16,867 nucleotides of DNA, from positions 1 to 16,867 of the forward strand of contig JAFYYE010000384.1 of NCBI GenBank assembly GCA_017557715.1. Direction: 5' to 3'. Source of the stretch: Pseudobutyrivibrio sp. GTDB taxonomy: Bacteria > Bacillota > Clostridia > Lachnospirales > Lachnospiraceae. The stretch's first letter is position 1, and the number at the start of each line of letters is the position of its first letter. The translations under genes were made by a program, and so were the position numbers. The notes under the pieces were generated by a model, which was not told where the DNA came from, searched no databases, and saw only the letters and a list, made by a program, of their open reading frames with translations. Shown in pieces: positions 7,159-14,867 of the stretch.

Positions 7159-8034
7159 ATGGCAGAAAGAATTACTGGCCATACCGAGCTCATCGGACTT
7201 ATGGCTTACCCAATCAGACACTCAAGCTCACCAGCTATGCACAACGAGGCTTTTGCATATCTTGGACTTGATTACGCATACCTTGCATTCGAGGTAGACA
7301 ACAGCACACTTGAGGATGCTGTTAAAGGTATTCGCGCATTAAAGTTGGTTGGTTCAAACGTATCTATGCCAAACAAGACAGTAGTTGGAAAGTATCTTGA
7401 TAAGCTTTCTCCTGCTGCTGAGCTTTGCGGAGCTGTAAACACAATCACAAACGAGAACGGTGTTCTTACAGGTCACATCACAGATGGTATCGGTTACATG
7501 CAGTCACTTAAGGATTATGACATTGATGTAATCGGAAAGAAAATGACTATCGTAGGTTGCGGTGGTGCTGGTACAGCTATCCAGATTCAGGCTGCTCTTG
7601 ATGGAGTTAAGGAATTATCTATCTTCAACATTAAGGATGCATTCTGGGATAAGGCTCAGGAAACTGTTGATAAGATTAATGAAAGAACAAATTGTAAGGC
7701 TACTCTTTACGATCTTGCAGATCTTGATGCACTCAGACGCGAAATTGCAGACAGCTACCTTCTTGCAAACGCAACAGGTATGGGCATGAAGCCTCTCGAA
7801 GGTCAGACATGGCTTCCAGATACTTCATATCTTCGTCCAGACCTCATCGTAACTGATACAGTTTACGCACCAGCTAAGACAAAGTTCCTTGAGATGGCTG
7901 AGGAAGTTGGATGTAAGAAGATGAATGGTCTTGGCATGATGCTCTTCCAGGGTGCTGCAGGCTTCAAGCTTTGGACTGGTAAGGATATGCCAATCGAGCA
8001 TATGAAAGAAGTACTTGGAATTAAGTACGAGTAA
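7159..8034 (+). CDS. ydiB: Quinate/shikimate dehydrogenase (YdiB-type, AroE family)
   Basis: Reversibly oxidises quinate to 3-dehydroquinate or shikimate to 3-dehydroshikimate with NAD(P). The protein follows E. coli YdiB closely as I recall it: LIGLMAYPIRHSSSP (11-25), AFEVDN, SMPNK with catalytic K73, GAVNT, TDG with D109, and a C-terminal LWTGKDMPIEH. In the Rossmann domain GCGGAGTA replaces the usual GAGGASTA. The cofactor loop reads FNIKDAF where YdiB has FNRRDEF, so one basic residue that would contact NADP phosphate is lost while the Asp remains, favouring NAD. HITDG replaces the common NTDG. CGGAGG lies eight bases before the ATG. It is the first gene of a plus-strand run with the MFS gene and aroD. 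Catabolic or salvage use is more likely than biosynthesis given these neighbours. Confidence 0.92.
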   Translation: MAERITGHTELIGLMAYPIRHSSSPAMHNEAFAYLGLDYAYLAFEVDNSTLEDAVKGIRALKLVGSNVSMPNKTVVGKYLDKLSPAAELCGAVNTITNENGVLTGHITDGIGYMQSLKDYDIDVIGKKMTIVGCGGAGTAIQIQAALDGVKELSIFNIKDAFWDKAQETVDKINERTNCKATLYDLADLDALRREIADSYLLANATGMGMKPLEGQTWLPDTSYLRPDLIVTDTVYAPAKTKFLEMAEEVGCKKMNGLGMMLFQGAAGFKLWTGKDMPIEHMKEVLGIKYE

Positions 8035-8070
8035 TAATTAACTATTCATTATATATGAAAGGAAACTATC

Positions 8071-9288
8071 ATGGGAACAAATTCAAAAGCTAAGTACTAT
8101 CCTGCTGCTTTAATTCTTTACTTAAATTATTTCATTCATGGTGTTGGCTGCTCTATCTTAGGACAGTCGGTAATTAAGGAAGCTCTTGCAACAAGCTGGG
8201 GCGTTGAGGTTATGTCAATCACAGCTATTTCAGCTGCACTTGGTCTTGGAAGACTTATCGCTCTTCCATTTGCTGGACCTCTTTCTGATAAGCTTGGTCG
8301 ACGTATTTCAGTTGTTATCGGTGGTTGCTCTTATGCTATCTACGTTATCGGTCTTGCACTTGCATTCAATGCTGGTGCTAATGGCGGTTATCAGATTGCT
8401 TACATCTGCGCTATCATCGGTGGTATTGCAAACTCATTCCTTGATACTGGTATTTATCCAGCAGTTGCAGAAATCATCAGCGACGCTCCTGGTATTGCAA
8501 CAATGGGAATCAAGTTCTTTATCGCTATTTCACAGATGCTTCTTCCATTCTTCCTTGGAATGACAGTTGCTACAAATGCTGCTGGATTAGTAAGCTACAA
8601 CAGACTTTTCTATATCTGTGGTATTGGTTACATTATTTTAGTAGTACTTATTTTCATCCTTCCACTTCCAGATTCAGATGCTGCAGCAGCTGAAAAGAAA
8701 GAGGGACTTATCGAGAGCTTAAAGCATACTCATTTCTCATTTGAGTCTATCGCTATGATTCTCATCGGTTTTACATGCACAGGTACATTCCAGTTATGGC
8801 TCAACTGTGCACAGAACTATGCTAAGACAAATGTAGGTTGGGAAGATCCTTCAATTATGCAGACATTCTACTCAATGGGTACACTTATCGCACTTGTTGT
8901 TACATCAATTCTTACACGTAAGATTAAAGATGTACGCTTCATCGTTGTTTACCCTATCATCTGTCTTGCAACATTAATTATCGTTCTTACATGCCCTACA
9001 GTTACAGTATGTAAGATTGCTGCATTCGCAATTGGTTGGGCTGGAGCAGGCGGACTTCTCCAGATTGCAACATCTGTATGTAACATGCTCTTCCCTAAGA
9101 TTAAGGGTACAGTTACAGCACTTGTTATGATTGCTTCATCACTTTGCAATTACACAATCCTTACTGCAGCTTCAACAATGACTCCTTCAGGAGTTATCCT
9201 TATGAACATTGTTCTTACAGCTATTGGTGTAGTTCTTGGCCTATTCGTAAACTTAAGATATACTAAGATGTTAGAAGCAAATTCATAA
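8071..9288 (+). CDS. MFS transporter, YdiN-like
   Basis: Integral membrane protein of 405 residues with about twelve hydrophobic segments and a central hydrophilic loop (about residues 205-225, DSDAAAAEKKEG). The MFS motif between segments 2 and 3 is present as GPLSDKLGRR (69-78), preceded by GLGRLI. GIANSFLDTG near residues 122-131 matches the corresponding region of E. coli YdiN from memory, and ydiN also lies beside ydiB and aroD there. It probably moves shikimate, quinate or a related acid across the membrane; direction is unknown. As the cluster also has a TRAP importer, this could be a second importer or an exporter/exchanger for the end product. AAAGGAA precedes the start; 36 bases separate it from ydiB. 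Lysine codon use is strongly AAG-biased. Confidence 0.85.
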   Translation: MGTNSKAKYYPAALILYLNYFIHGVGCSILGQSVIKEALATSWGVEVMSITAISAALGLGRLIALPFAGPLSDKLGRRISVVIGGCSYAIYVIGLALAFNAGANGGYQIAYICAIIGGIANSFLDTGIYPAVAEIISDAPGIATMGIKFFIAISQMLLPFFLGMTVATNAAGLVSYNRLFYICGIGYIILVVLIFILPLPDSDAAAAEKKEGLIESLKHTHFSFESIAMILIGFTCTGTFQLWLNCAQNYAKTNVGWEDPSIMQTFYSMGTLIALVVTSILTRKIKDVRFIVVYPIICLATLIIVLTCPTVTVCKIAAFAIGWAGAGGLLQIATSVCNMLFPKIKGTVTALVMIASSLCNYTILTAASTMTPSGVILMNIVLTAIGVVLGLFVNLRYTKMLEANS

Positions 9289-9313
9289 AAATAACACAAC
9301 AGAGGGATTAATT

Positions 9314-10075
9314 ATGAATACAATTAAAGTAAGAAACGTGGTTCTCGGCGAAGGTGTACCAAAGATTTGTGTACCTATCGTTGGAAAGACAAAGGATGAT
9401 ATCCTTGCAGCTGCAAATTCATTCAAGGGCGTTGCTCATGATGTTGTTGAATGGCGTGTAGATTGGTTTGATGGTGTATTTGAATTCGATAAGGTTTTGG
9501 ACGTATTAAAAGACCTTCGAGTTGCTTTAGGCGACACTCCTCTCCTCTTCACTTTCAGAACATCAAATGAAGGTGGCGAAAAATCTATCGAAAAGAATGC
9601 TTACGCAACTTTAAATAAGCAGGCTGCTGCTACAGGACTTGTTGATTTAGTAGATGTTGAAGTGTTCACTGGTGATGATATCGTTAAGGATATCGTTGCT
9701 GAGGCTCACAAGAACAACGTTAAGGTTGTTGCTTCAAATCACGATTTCGATAAGACTCCTGATAAGGATGACATTGTTTCAAGACTCCGCAAGATGCAGG
9801 ATCTTGGAGCTGATATTCCAAAGATTGCTGTTATGCCTACTTGCCGAAAGGATGTTGTTACACTCCTTAGCGCAACTCAGGAAATGGCAGATAACTATGC
9901 TGACCGTCCAATCATTACAATGTCAATGGCTGGAACAGGCCTTGTAAGCCGTCTTTGCGGCGAGGCATTCGGCTCAGCACTTACATTTGGTGCGGTTGGA
10001 AAGGCTTCTGCACCTGGTCAGATGAATGCTTCTGACCTTTCTACAATACTTAATCTTATACATGGTTCAATGTAG
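9314..10075 (+). CDS. aroD: 3-Dehydroquinate dehydratase, type I
   Basis: Interconverts 3-dehydroquinate and 3-dehydroshikimate through a Schiff base. All active-site residues match E. coli AroD numbering: E46 and R48 (EWRVD), R82 and E86 (FTFRTSNEGGE), H143 (SNHDF), Schiff-base lysine K170 (DIPKIA), R213 (SRLCGE) and Q236 (SAPGQ). Length 253 is normal. Type I is a (beta/alpha)8 barrel found in both biosynthetic and catabolic settings. The gene lies 25 bases after the MFS gene. It links the quinate branch to the shikimate branch of the products of YdiB. A 13-bp hairpin follows. No dehydroshikimate dehydratase for protocatechuate formation is present in the window. Confidence 0.96.
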   Translation: MNTIKVRNVVLGEGVPKICVPIVGKTKDDILAAANSFKGVAHDVVEWRVDWFDGVFEFDKVLDVLKDLRVALGDTPLLFTFRTSNEGGEKSIEKNAYATLNKQAAATGLVDLVDVEVFTGDDIVKDIVAEAHKNNVKVVASNHDFDKTPDKDDIVSRLRKMQDLGADIPKIAVMPTCRKDVVTLLSATQEMADNYADRPIITMSMAGTGLVSRLCGEAFGSALTFGAVGKASAPGQMNASDLSTILNLIHGSM

Positions 10076-10090
10076 TCATTAAGCATTTAT

Positions 10091-10122
10091 AGGGCAATTT
10101 GTGTAAATGCACAAATTGCCCT
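10091..10122 (+). terminator. Strong hairpin with poor U-tract between aroD and dctQ
   Basis: Perfect 13-bp stem (10091-10103 against 10110-10122, AGGGCAATTTGTG) with a six-base loop, starting 15 bases after the aroD stop. Only TAATTG follows in place of a proper T-run, so complete termination is doubtful. It may attenuate transcription or protect the upstream mRNA end, leaving the TRAP genes expressed at a lower level from the same promoter. Confidence 0.55.
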
Positions 10123-10150
10123 TAATTGTAAAAAGGGGACTCAAGTTAAC

Positions 10151-10774
10151 ATGAAACGTATCTTTTTCTTTATTGACGAATATCTTGAAGAATTCATCAT
10201 GGTTGTAATGCTTATAGCCATGAGTATTATCATGGGCATTCAAATCTTCTGTCGCTATATTTTAGGAGCTTCTCTCTCATGGTCTGAAGAAATCACCCGT
10301 TATTTATTTATCTGGTCTGCTTTCTTTTCTGTAAGTCTTTGCACAAAGAAATGTATTTCAATCAAGATTGACCAGTTTATAAGAGCCTTCAAACCAAGAG
10401 GTAAAGCATTATTCAAGGTATTAAACCTTACTATTGAATTTATTTTCTTTGTTTACCTTATTCCTTTCGCATATCGCTATCTTGTTGCAACAATCGAAAG
10501 CGGACAGGTGTCTCCTGCCTGCGGAATTCCTATGTATTTCGTTCAGTCAGCACCTCTTGTTTGTTTCACTCTCTGCGCTATAAGAATTTTAGAGAGATGG
10601 TTTTTAGAGTGGCACAACGTTATCTATCGTGAAGAACTAAAAACATGGCCTTCTCACCTTAAGGAAATTGAGATGAGAGAAAAACATAGAATCGAAATGA
10701 ATTCTCTCCTTTCACAGGAGAATTTTAATAAAGAAGTACTAGAAAACTCAGACACTGAAGAAGGGAGAAAATAG
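10151..10774 (+). CDS. dctQ: TRAP transporter small membrane subunit (DctQ)
   Basis: Small four-helix subunit of a tripartite ATP-independent periplasmic-type transporter, which drives solute uptake with an ion gradient. Hydrophobic segments lie at about 15-34, 49-66, 90-109 and 128-147. The DctQ signature SWSEEITRYLFIW is at residues 43-55. After the fourth helix comes a hydrophilic tail of about 55 residues rich in E, K and R, longer than in most DctQ proteins, whose role is unknown. The ribosome binding site (AAGGGG, about 12 bases upstream) is weak compared with neighbours. The stop codon is two bases before the dctM ATG, so translation is probably coupled. Its cluster position suggests a hydroaromatic acid substrate. 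Confidence 0.88.
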   Translation: MKRIFFFIDEYLEEFIMVVMLIAMSIIMGIQIFCRYILGASLSWSEEITRYLFIWSAFFSVSLCTKKCISIKIDQFIRAFKPRGKALFKVLNLTIEFIFFVYLIPFAYRYLVATIESGQVSPACGIPMYFVQSAPLVCFTLCAIRILERWFLEWHNVIYREELKTWPSHLKEIEMREKHRIEMNSLLSQENFNKEVLENSDTEEGRK

Positions 10775-10776
10775 AC

Positions 10777-12066
10777 ATGAGCGCTTTAACCGTACTAATT
10801 TTATTTGCACTATGCCTGATTATAGCAATTCCTGTATCTATCTCCCTTGGAATAGTAGCTGTACTTCCTGGTGCATTTGATTCATCTTTTACTGCCAGTG
10901 CCAGCTACGTCATCCGCTCTATGGTGGGTGGAATCGACAGCTTCCCACTTTTGGCAGTTCCAATGTTTGTACTTTCAGGAATCATCATGGCTCACGGTCA
11001 GATTTCCAAAAAGCTTTTTGATGTATTCTCATACTTCATTGGCAAAAAAACTGCTGGCGTACCTTGCGCAGTTATTATTACCTGTCTGTTCTATGGAGCA
11101 ATATCAGGTTCTGCTCCTGCCACAGTTGCAGCCGTAGGTTCTATGACTATCCCACTCCTTCTTGGAATGGGCTACGACAAAAAATTCTCCACTGCAATCG
11201 TTGCAGTTGCTGGTGGTCTCGGCGTTATCATTCCACCAAGCATTCCATTTATTATGTATGCCATGGCATCTGGCCAGTCAGTAAGCGATTTGTTTATTGC
11301 TGGAATCATTCCTGGCCTTTTAATCAGTTTATTGCTTATGCTTTACGCATATGCGCATTGCAAAATTGTTGGAGAAGACAAAGAGAAAATTAATGCTGAA
11401 ATTGATACACTCCATAAAAAAGGCTTCGCTGTAATATTCAAGGAAAGCTTCTTTGCAATCCTCAGCCCTGTCATCGTGCTTGGCTGTATTTACGCCGGTA
11501 TTGCTTCACCTACAGAAGCAGCTGTAATATCTGTTTTCTATGCACTTATTGTCAGCCTCTTCATCTATAAAACAATCCGTTTCAGAGATATCTGGAATAT
11601 ATTTGTGGAGGCTATGAAGACCTACGCGCCAATCCTTTTTATATTGGCTGCATCAACTGCATTCTCACGAGTGCTTACTCTCATGCAGGTTCCTCAGACA
11701 GTTAGTGCCTACATTTTAGATAATTTTACAAACAAGATTATCCTTTTACTTGTAATAAATCTATTCCTTCTTTTGGTAGGAATGGTCATGGATACAACAC
11801 CAGCTATCCTGATTTTATCGCCAATCCTTCTGCCTATCGTTACTGCAGTAGGTATGAACCCAGTTCACTTTGGTATCATGATGGTTGTAAACCTTGCAAT
11901 CGGATTTGTAACACCTCCAATCGGTGTAAACCTTTTCGTAGCAAGCTCACTTACAGATGTGCCTGTTATAGACATCGCTGGAAAGGCAATGCCTATGATA
12001 GTAATGTTTATCCTTGCACTCTTACTTATTACCTTCATTCCAGCAATCAGTCTGGTATTAATTTAG
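10777..12066 (+). CDS. dctM: TRAP transporter large membrane subunit (DctM)
   Basis: The transport channel subunit: 429 residues, almost wholly hydrophobic with about twelve segments. Family motifs are GGLGVIIPPSIPFIMYA around residues 145-160, then SVSDLFIAGIIPGLL, SPTEAA near 243-249, DTTPAILILSPILLPI in the C-terminal half and GFVTPPIGVNLF near 375-386. The GGAG ribosome binding site lies inside the end of dctQ. Ten bases separate it from dctP. Together with DctQ it couples solute import to an ion gradient. Codon use is mixed rather than AAG-biased, unlike ydiB and the MFS gene. Confidence 0.94.
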   Translation: MSALTVLILFALCLIIAIPVSISLGIVAVLPGAFDSSFTASASYVIRSMVGGIDSFPLLAVPMFVLSGIIMAHGQISKKLFDVFSYFIGKKTAGVPCAVIITCLFYGAISGSAPATVAAVGSMTIPLLLGMGYDKKFSTAIVAVAGGLGVIIPPSIPFIMYAMASGQSVSDLFIAGIIPGLLISLLLMLYAYAHCKIVGEDKEKINAEIDTLHKKGFAVIFKESFFAILSPVIVLGCIYAGIASPTEAAVISVFYALIVSLFIYKTIRFRDIWNIFVEAMKTYAPILFILAASTAFSRVLTLMQVPQTVSAYILDNFTNKIILLLVINLFLLLVGMVMDTTPAILILSPILLPIVTAVGMNPVHFGIMMVVNLAIGFVTPPIGVNLFVASSLTDVPVIDIAGKAMPMIVMFILALLLITFIPAISLVLI

Positions 12067-12075
12067 GAGTATGAT

Positions 12076-13080
12076 ATGAAATTCAAAAAACTAATTGCTT
12101 TATCTACAATATTTATATCAACCCTCAGCCTGTGCTCATGTGGCAAGAGCTCCACTGCACAGACCTATGCATGGCCACTTGGCACTTCCAGCCCAGAGGA
12201 TACTGTTACTCAGATTTACGCAGAGAAATTTGCAGATGAGGTGTACCGCCTAAGTGATGGTCAAATGATTATTCAGGTGTACCCTAACAGTGTTCTTGGT
12301 GGAGATAGAGAATTGCTGGAGTCCTGCAAGGATGGAGACATTCCATTTGTTGTGCAAAACACAGCGCCTCAGGTAACATTCCTTCCAGATATTGCTATCT
12401 TCGACATGCCTTGTATGTTTGCAGATATAAATCAGGTTAGAAAAAAGGTTGATGCCCCTGAGTTTATGGATTCTATCTCAGAGGTTTATAAAGATGGTGG
12501 CTATCAGCTTTTAGGATATGCTGACCAAGGATTTAGAGTAATGACCAGCAACAAGCCAGTACATTCAATCAAGGATTTCAAGGGGCAAAAAATCAGAACA
12601 ATGGAAAACCCTTATCACCTTGAATTTTGGAAGAGCCTTTCATCATCTCCTACTCCTATGACTTTTTCAGAGGTGTACATTGGATTACAGCAGGGCACCA
12701 TTGATGCTCAGGAAAATCCATACGAGGTAATCGTTTCAAATCGTCTTTACGAACAGCAGGATTACGTTATTGAAACAAATCATTTACCTCATCTAATTTC
12801 GCTTATTGTCAGTGATGATTTTATGAGTGAACGCACCGAAGAAGAACAAAAGATTCTCAAAGAGGCTGCCTCAATAGCTACAGAATATGCTAGACAGCAG
12901 TCTGACGACCGAATTGCTTCAAGGGTTGCTACTATAAGGGAATCTGGAACAGAAATTATTACTCTTTCAGACGACATAAGAAGTGAAATTCAGGAGCTTA
13001 GCAAACCAGTCTACGACAACATCAAATCACATGTAGACCCTAAGCTATATGAAAAATATACTGATGGTATTTTAAAGTAA
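12076..13080 (+). CDS. dctP: TRAP transporter solute-binding lipoprotein (DctP family)
   Basis: Extracytoplasmic binding protein that captures an organic acid and delivers it to DctQM. The N-terminus has lysines, a hydrophobic stretch and an LCSC lipobox, so Cys22 should be lipid-anchored, as expected in a Gram-positive cell. C20 is an alternative. The fold's signature region is intact: DQGFRVMTS (150-158), the carboxylate-binding arginine R174 in KIRTMENP, PTPMTFSEVY (192-201) and QQGTIDAQENP (205-215). Length 334 is typical. The order dctQ-dctM-dctP puts the binding protein last. GGAG lies right after the dctM stop. The Arg174 motif predicts a carboxylate ligand; quinate or shikimate is suggested by context only. 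Confidence 0.93.
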   Translation: MKFKKLIALSTIFISTLSLCSCGKSSTAQTYAWPLGTSSPEDTVTQIYAEKFADEVYRLSDGQMIIQVYPNSVLGGDRELLESCKDGDIPFVVQNTAPQVTFLPDIAIFDMPCMFADINQVRKKVDAPEFMDSISEVYKDGGYQLLGYADQGFRVMTSNKPVHSIKDFKGQKIRTMENPYHLEFWKSLSSSPTPMTFSEVYIGLQQGTIDAQENPYEVIVSNRLYEQQDYVIETNHLPHLISLIVSDDFMSERTEEEQKILKEAASIATEYARQQSDDRIASRVATIRESGTEIITLSDDIRSEIQELSKPVYDNIKSHVDPKLYEKYTDGILK

Positions 13081-13083
13081 AAC

Positions 13084-13119
13084 AAGAGCCACGCATCTGC
13101 GTGGCTCTTATATATTTTT
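13084..13119. terminator. Bidirectional terminator between dctP and sigH
   Basis: Perfect 11-bp stem (13084-13094 with 13099-13109, AAGAGCCACGC) and four-base loop. On the plus strand ATATATTTTT follows; on the minus strand TGTTTT follows. It starts four bases after the dctP stop and overlaps the stop codon of the convergent sigma gene, so one structure can end both transcripts. Confidence 0.85.
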
Positions 13120-13698
13120 AGCTTTTTGTTTGATTCTGGTAAGTGTGTTATCAATAGACTTTTCTGCTTTTCCAAGCTTAAAAGCTATTTCTTTGTAATC
13201 ATAATCCTGCATGTACAAATCAAAAACCTGCTTTTCCATAGGGGACAAAGCTTGCTTTAGTTTTTCTATCAAATCCATATTTTCCTGAGCTTCTATTATA
13301 AGCTCAGCAGGATCATCAGATGTGAAAGCAGGCTCATCCAGCTCTCCACCATCCTCATCATACAAGGATATGTACGCATTTAAAGGTGAATGCTTCTTAC
13401 GATTGCTAGCCTCAATAGCCTTTATCATCTGTCTGTCAATACAAATCTGGGCGAAGTGGAAAAAGGTAACCTCAGAGGATGTATCATAATCTCCTATCGC
13501 TCCAAAAAGACCAATCATGCCTTCCTGAATCAGGTCCTCGTTTTCTCCACCCACAAGAAAATATTTCTTTGAGTTTTTTAAAACCAAAGGCTTATATTTC
13601 TCGCATATATAATTCAGGACAGCCTGATCGCCGTCCTGATATCTTTTTACTAATTGTTCATCACTTAGATTTTTGTATTCTTTGTCTAACGACTTCAT
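13108..13698 (-). CDS. sigH: RNA polymerase sigma factor, SigH (Spo0H) type
   Basis: Sigma-70 family factor of 196 residues resembling the transition-phase factor SigH. Region 2 is ENEDLIQEGMIGLFGAIGDY (52-71), then FFHFAQICIDRQMIKAIEA (79-97) and RKKHSPLNAYISL, closely like B. subtilis SigH as recalled. Region 4 is LSPMEKQVFDLY (151-162) with helix-turn-helix YKEIAFKLGKAEKSIDNTL (168-186). The ATG at 13698 is chosen because GGAG at 13708-13711 is nine bases upstream. A GTG at 13713 is in frame but has no comparable site. The start lies 38 bases inside rlmB, so expression is probably coupled. In B. subtilis yacP (rae1) lies between rlmB and sigH; it is absent here. Sporulation or competence targets cannot be inferred. 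Confidence 0.9.
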   Translation of the reverse strand: MKSLDKEYKNLSDEQLVKRYQDGDQAVLNYICEKYKPLVLKNSKKYFLVGGENEDLIQEGMIGLFGAIGDYDTSSEVTFFHFAQICIDRQMIKAIEASNRKKHSPLNAYISLYDEDGGELDEPAFTSDDPAELIIEAQENMDLIEKLKQALSPMEKQVFDLYMQDYDYKEIAFKLGKAEKSIDNTLTRIKQKAKNI

Positions 13699-14410
13699 AA
13701 GCCAAAACTCCACATGCTACTGATGCATTAAGTGAATCAATATCTCCATACATAGGAATGCTTGCAACCATGTCGCAATTCTTCTTTACTAAATCAGAAA
13801 CACCATGGCCTTCATTTCCAATAACAAGACCGATAGAACCTGTGAGATTCAAGTCGTACATTGTAGTGCCACCCATATCGGCACATACGAACCACATACC
13901 CTGTTCCTTAAGCTCTTCCATAGTCTTGCTGATGTTTGTAACCTTAGCCACTGGAGTGTAGTTAATAGCTCCTGCTGATGCCTTGGCAACTGTAGCTGTA
14001 AGACCAACTGCACGATGCTTTGGAATAACAACTCCGTGTGCACCTGCCTGGTTAGCTGTACGAATGATAGCTCCAAGATTATGTGGGTCCTCAATATTAT
14101 CAAGGATAATAAGGAATGGTTCCTCACCCTTCTCACGAGCTGCAGCTAAAATATCATCAAGCTCTGCATAGTCATAGCTTGCCGCATATGCGATAACACC
14201 CTGATGCTTTCCAGTCTCTGAGAGCTGGTCGAGACGCTCCTTCTTTACAAAGCTAACAACTGTGTCCTTGCTCTTCTTAGCCTCTCTAAGAATAGTCTGA
14301 ACTGGGCCATCCTTGCAGCCTTCAAGTACAAACAATCTGTCTATAGTTTTACCAGAACGAAATGCTTCTAATACCGCGTTACGTCCTTCTACGATTCTAC
14401 TTTCTTCCAT
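13661..14410 (-). CDS. rlmB: 23S rRNA (guanosine-2'-O-)-methyltransferase RlmB, SpoU/TrmH family
   Basis: Methylates a conserved 23S rRNA guanosine ribose using S-adenosylmethionine. Residues about 5-75 are the substrate-binding domain (EGRNAVLEAF at 8-17). The rest is the trefoil-knot SPOUT domain with motif 1 LDNIEDPHNLGAIIRTA, motif 2 GLVIGNEGHG and motif 3 IPMYGDIDSLNASVA. The length of 249 is normal. It sits 16 bases after mrnC with a weak AAAGAG ribosome binding site, and its 3' end overlaps sigH. This position is conserved in Firmicutes (cysS-mrnC-rlmB). YacO of B. subtilis is the expected orthologue. Target nucleotide is known from the family only. Confidence 0.92.
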   Translation of the reverse strand: MEESRIVEGRNAVLEAFRSGKTIDRLFVLEGCKDGPVQTILREAKKSKDTVVSFVKKERLDQLSETGKHQGVIAYAASYDYAELDDILAAAREKGEEPFLIILDNIEDPHNLGAIIRTANQAGAHGVVIPKHRAVGLTATVAKASAGAINYTPVAKVTNISKTMEELKEQGMWFVCADMGGTTMYDLNLTGSIGLVIGNEGHGVSDLVKKNCDMVASIPMYGDIDSLNASVACGVLAYEVVRQRIQKSK

Positions 14411-14426
14411 ATTTTACTCTTTCTAA

Positions 14427-14867
14427 TTAATCTAGAATATCTAATTCCAATAGTTCTATACCGCGATTAACCAATTCGCATATACGGTCCATATTACCTG
14501 TGAGATACAGGTACCCCATGACTGCTTCAAAGCCTGTAGCCTCAAGGTAATCCATGGTGGTGGCATTCTTAGCCTTTGTGTGAGGCTTTGAATTGCGACC
14601 TCTGCGGTACCAATCTGCTTCCTCTTCAGTGAAGCTGTCCATGAGCGCTACTGCCATCTTTGCCTGAGTAGGCGCTTTTACAATGGAGCTGGTGCGCTGA
14701 TGAAGCTTATTAACAGCGGTATTTCCTTTGTTTACAAGGATGGAACGAATCACCACATCAAAAATGGCATCGCCTATATATGCAAGTGTCAGCGGTGAAT
14801 AGGTCCTTATATCCTTTGATTCAATGTTAAATTTTTCGTTCAAATAGTCATTTAAACTAGATGCCAT
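14427..14867 (-). CDS. mrnC: Mini-ribonuclease III
   Basis: Double-strand-specific RNase that trims 23S rRNA precursor ends; it has an RNase III catalytic domain without the dsRNA-binding domain. The 146 residues fit the family. The signature LAYIGDAIFDVVIR (28-41) holds the catalytic acidic residues; YRRGRNSK (87-94) and DYLEATGFEAVMGYLYL follow. It overlaps the end of cysS by 16 bases, with AAGGAG inside cysS. The dimeric enzyme acts in the cytoplasm. Adjacency to rlmB groups two 23S rRNA maturation functions. Confidence 0.93.
   Translation of the reverse strand: MASSLNDYLNEKFNIESKDIRTYSPLTLAYIGDAIFDVVIRSILVNKGNTAVNKLHQRTSSIVKAPTQAKMAVALMDSFTEEEADWYRRGRNSKPHTKAKNATTMDYLEATGFEAVMGYLYLTGNMDRICELVNRGIELLELDILD

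Noticed and set aside
13699..13713. GTG start for sigH adding five residues
   Set aside because: GGAG at 13708-13711 overlaps that start region and is correctly spaced for the ATG at 13698 instead.
13990..14171. Plus-strand open frames opposite rlmB, cysS, gap and the ene-reductase
   Set aside because: They lack ribosome binding sites and recognisable domains and mirror the codon pattern of the real genes on the other strand.
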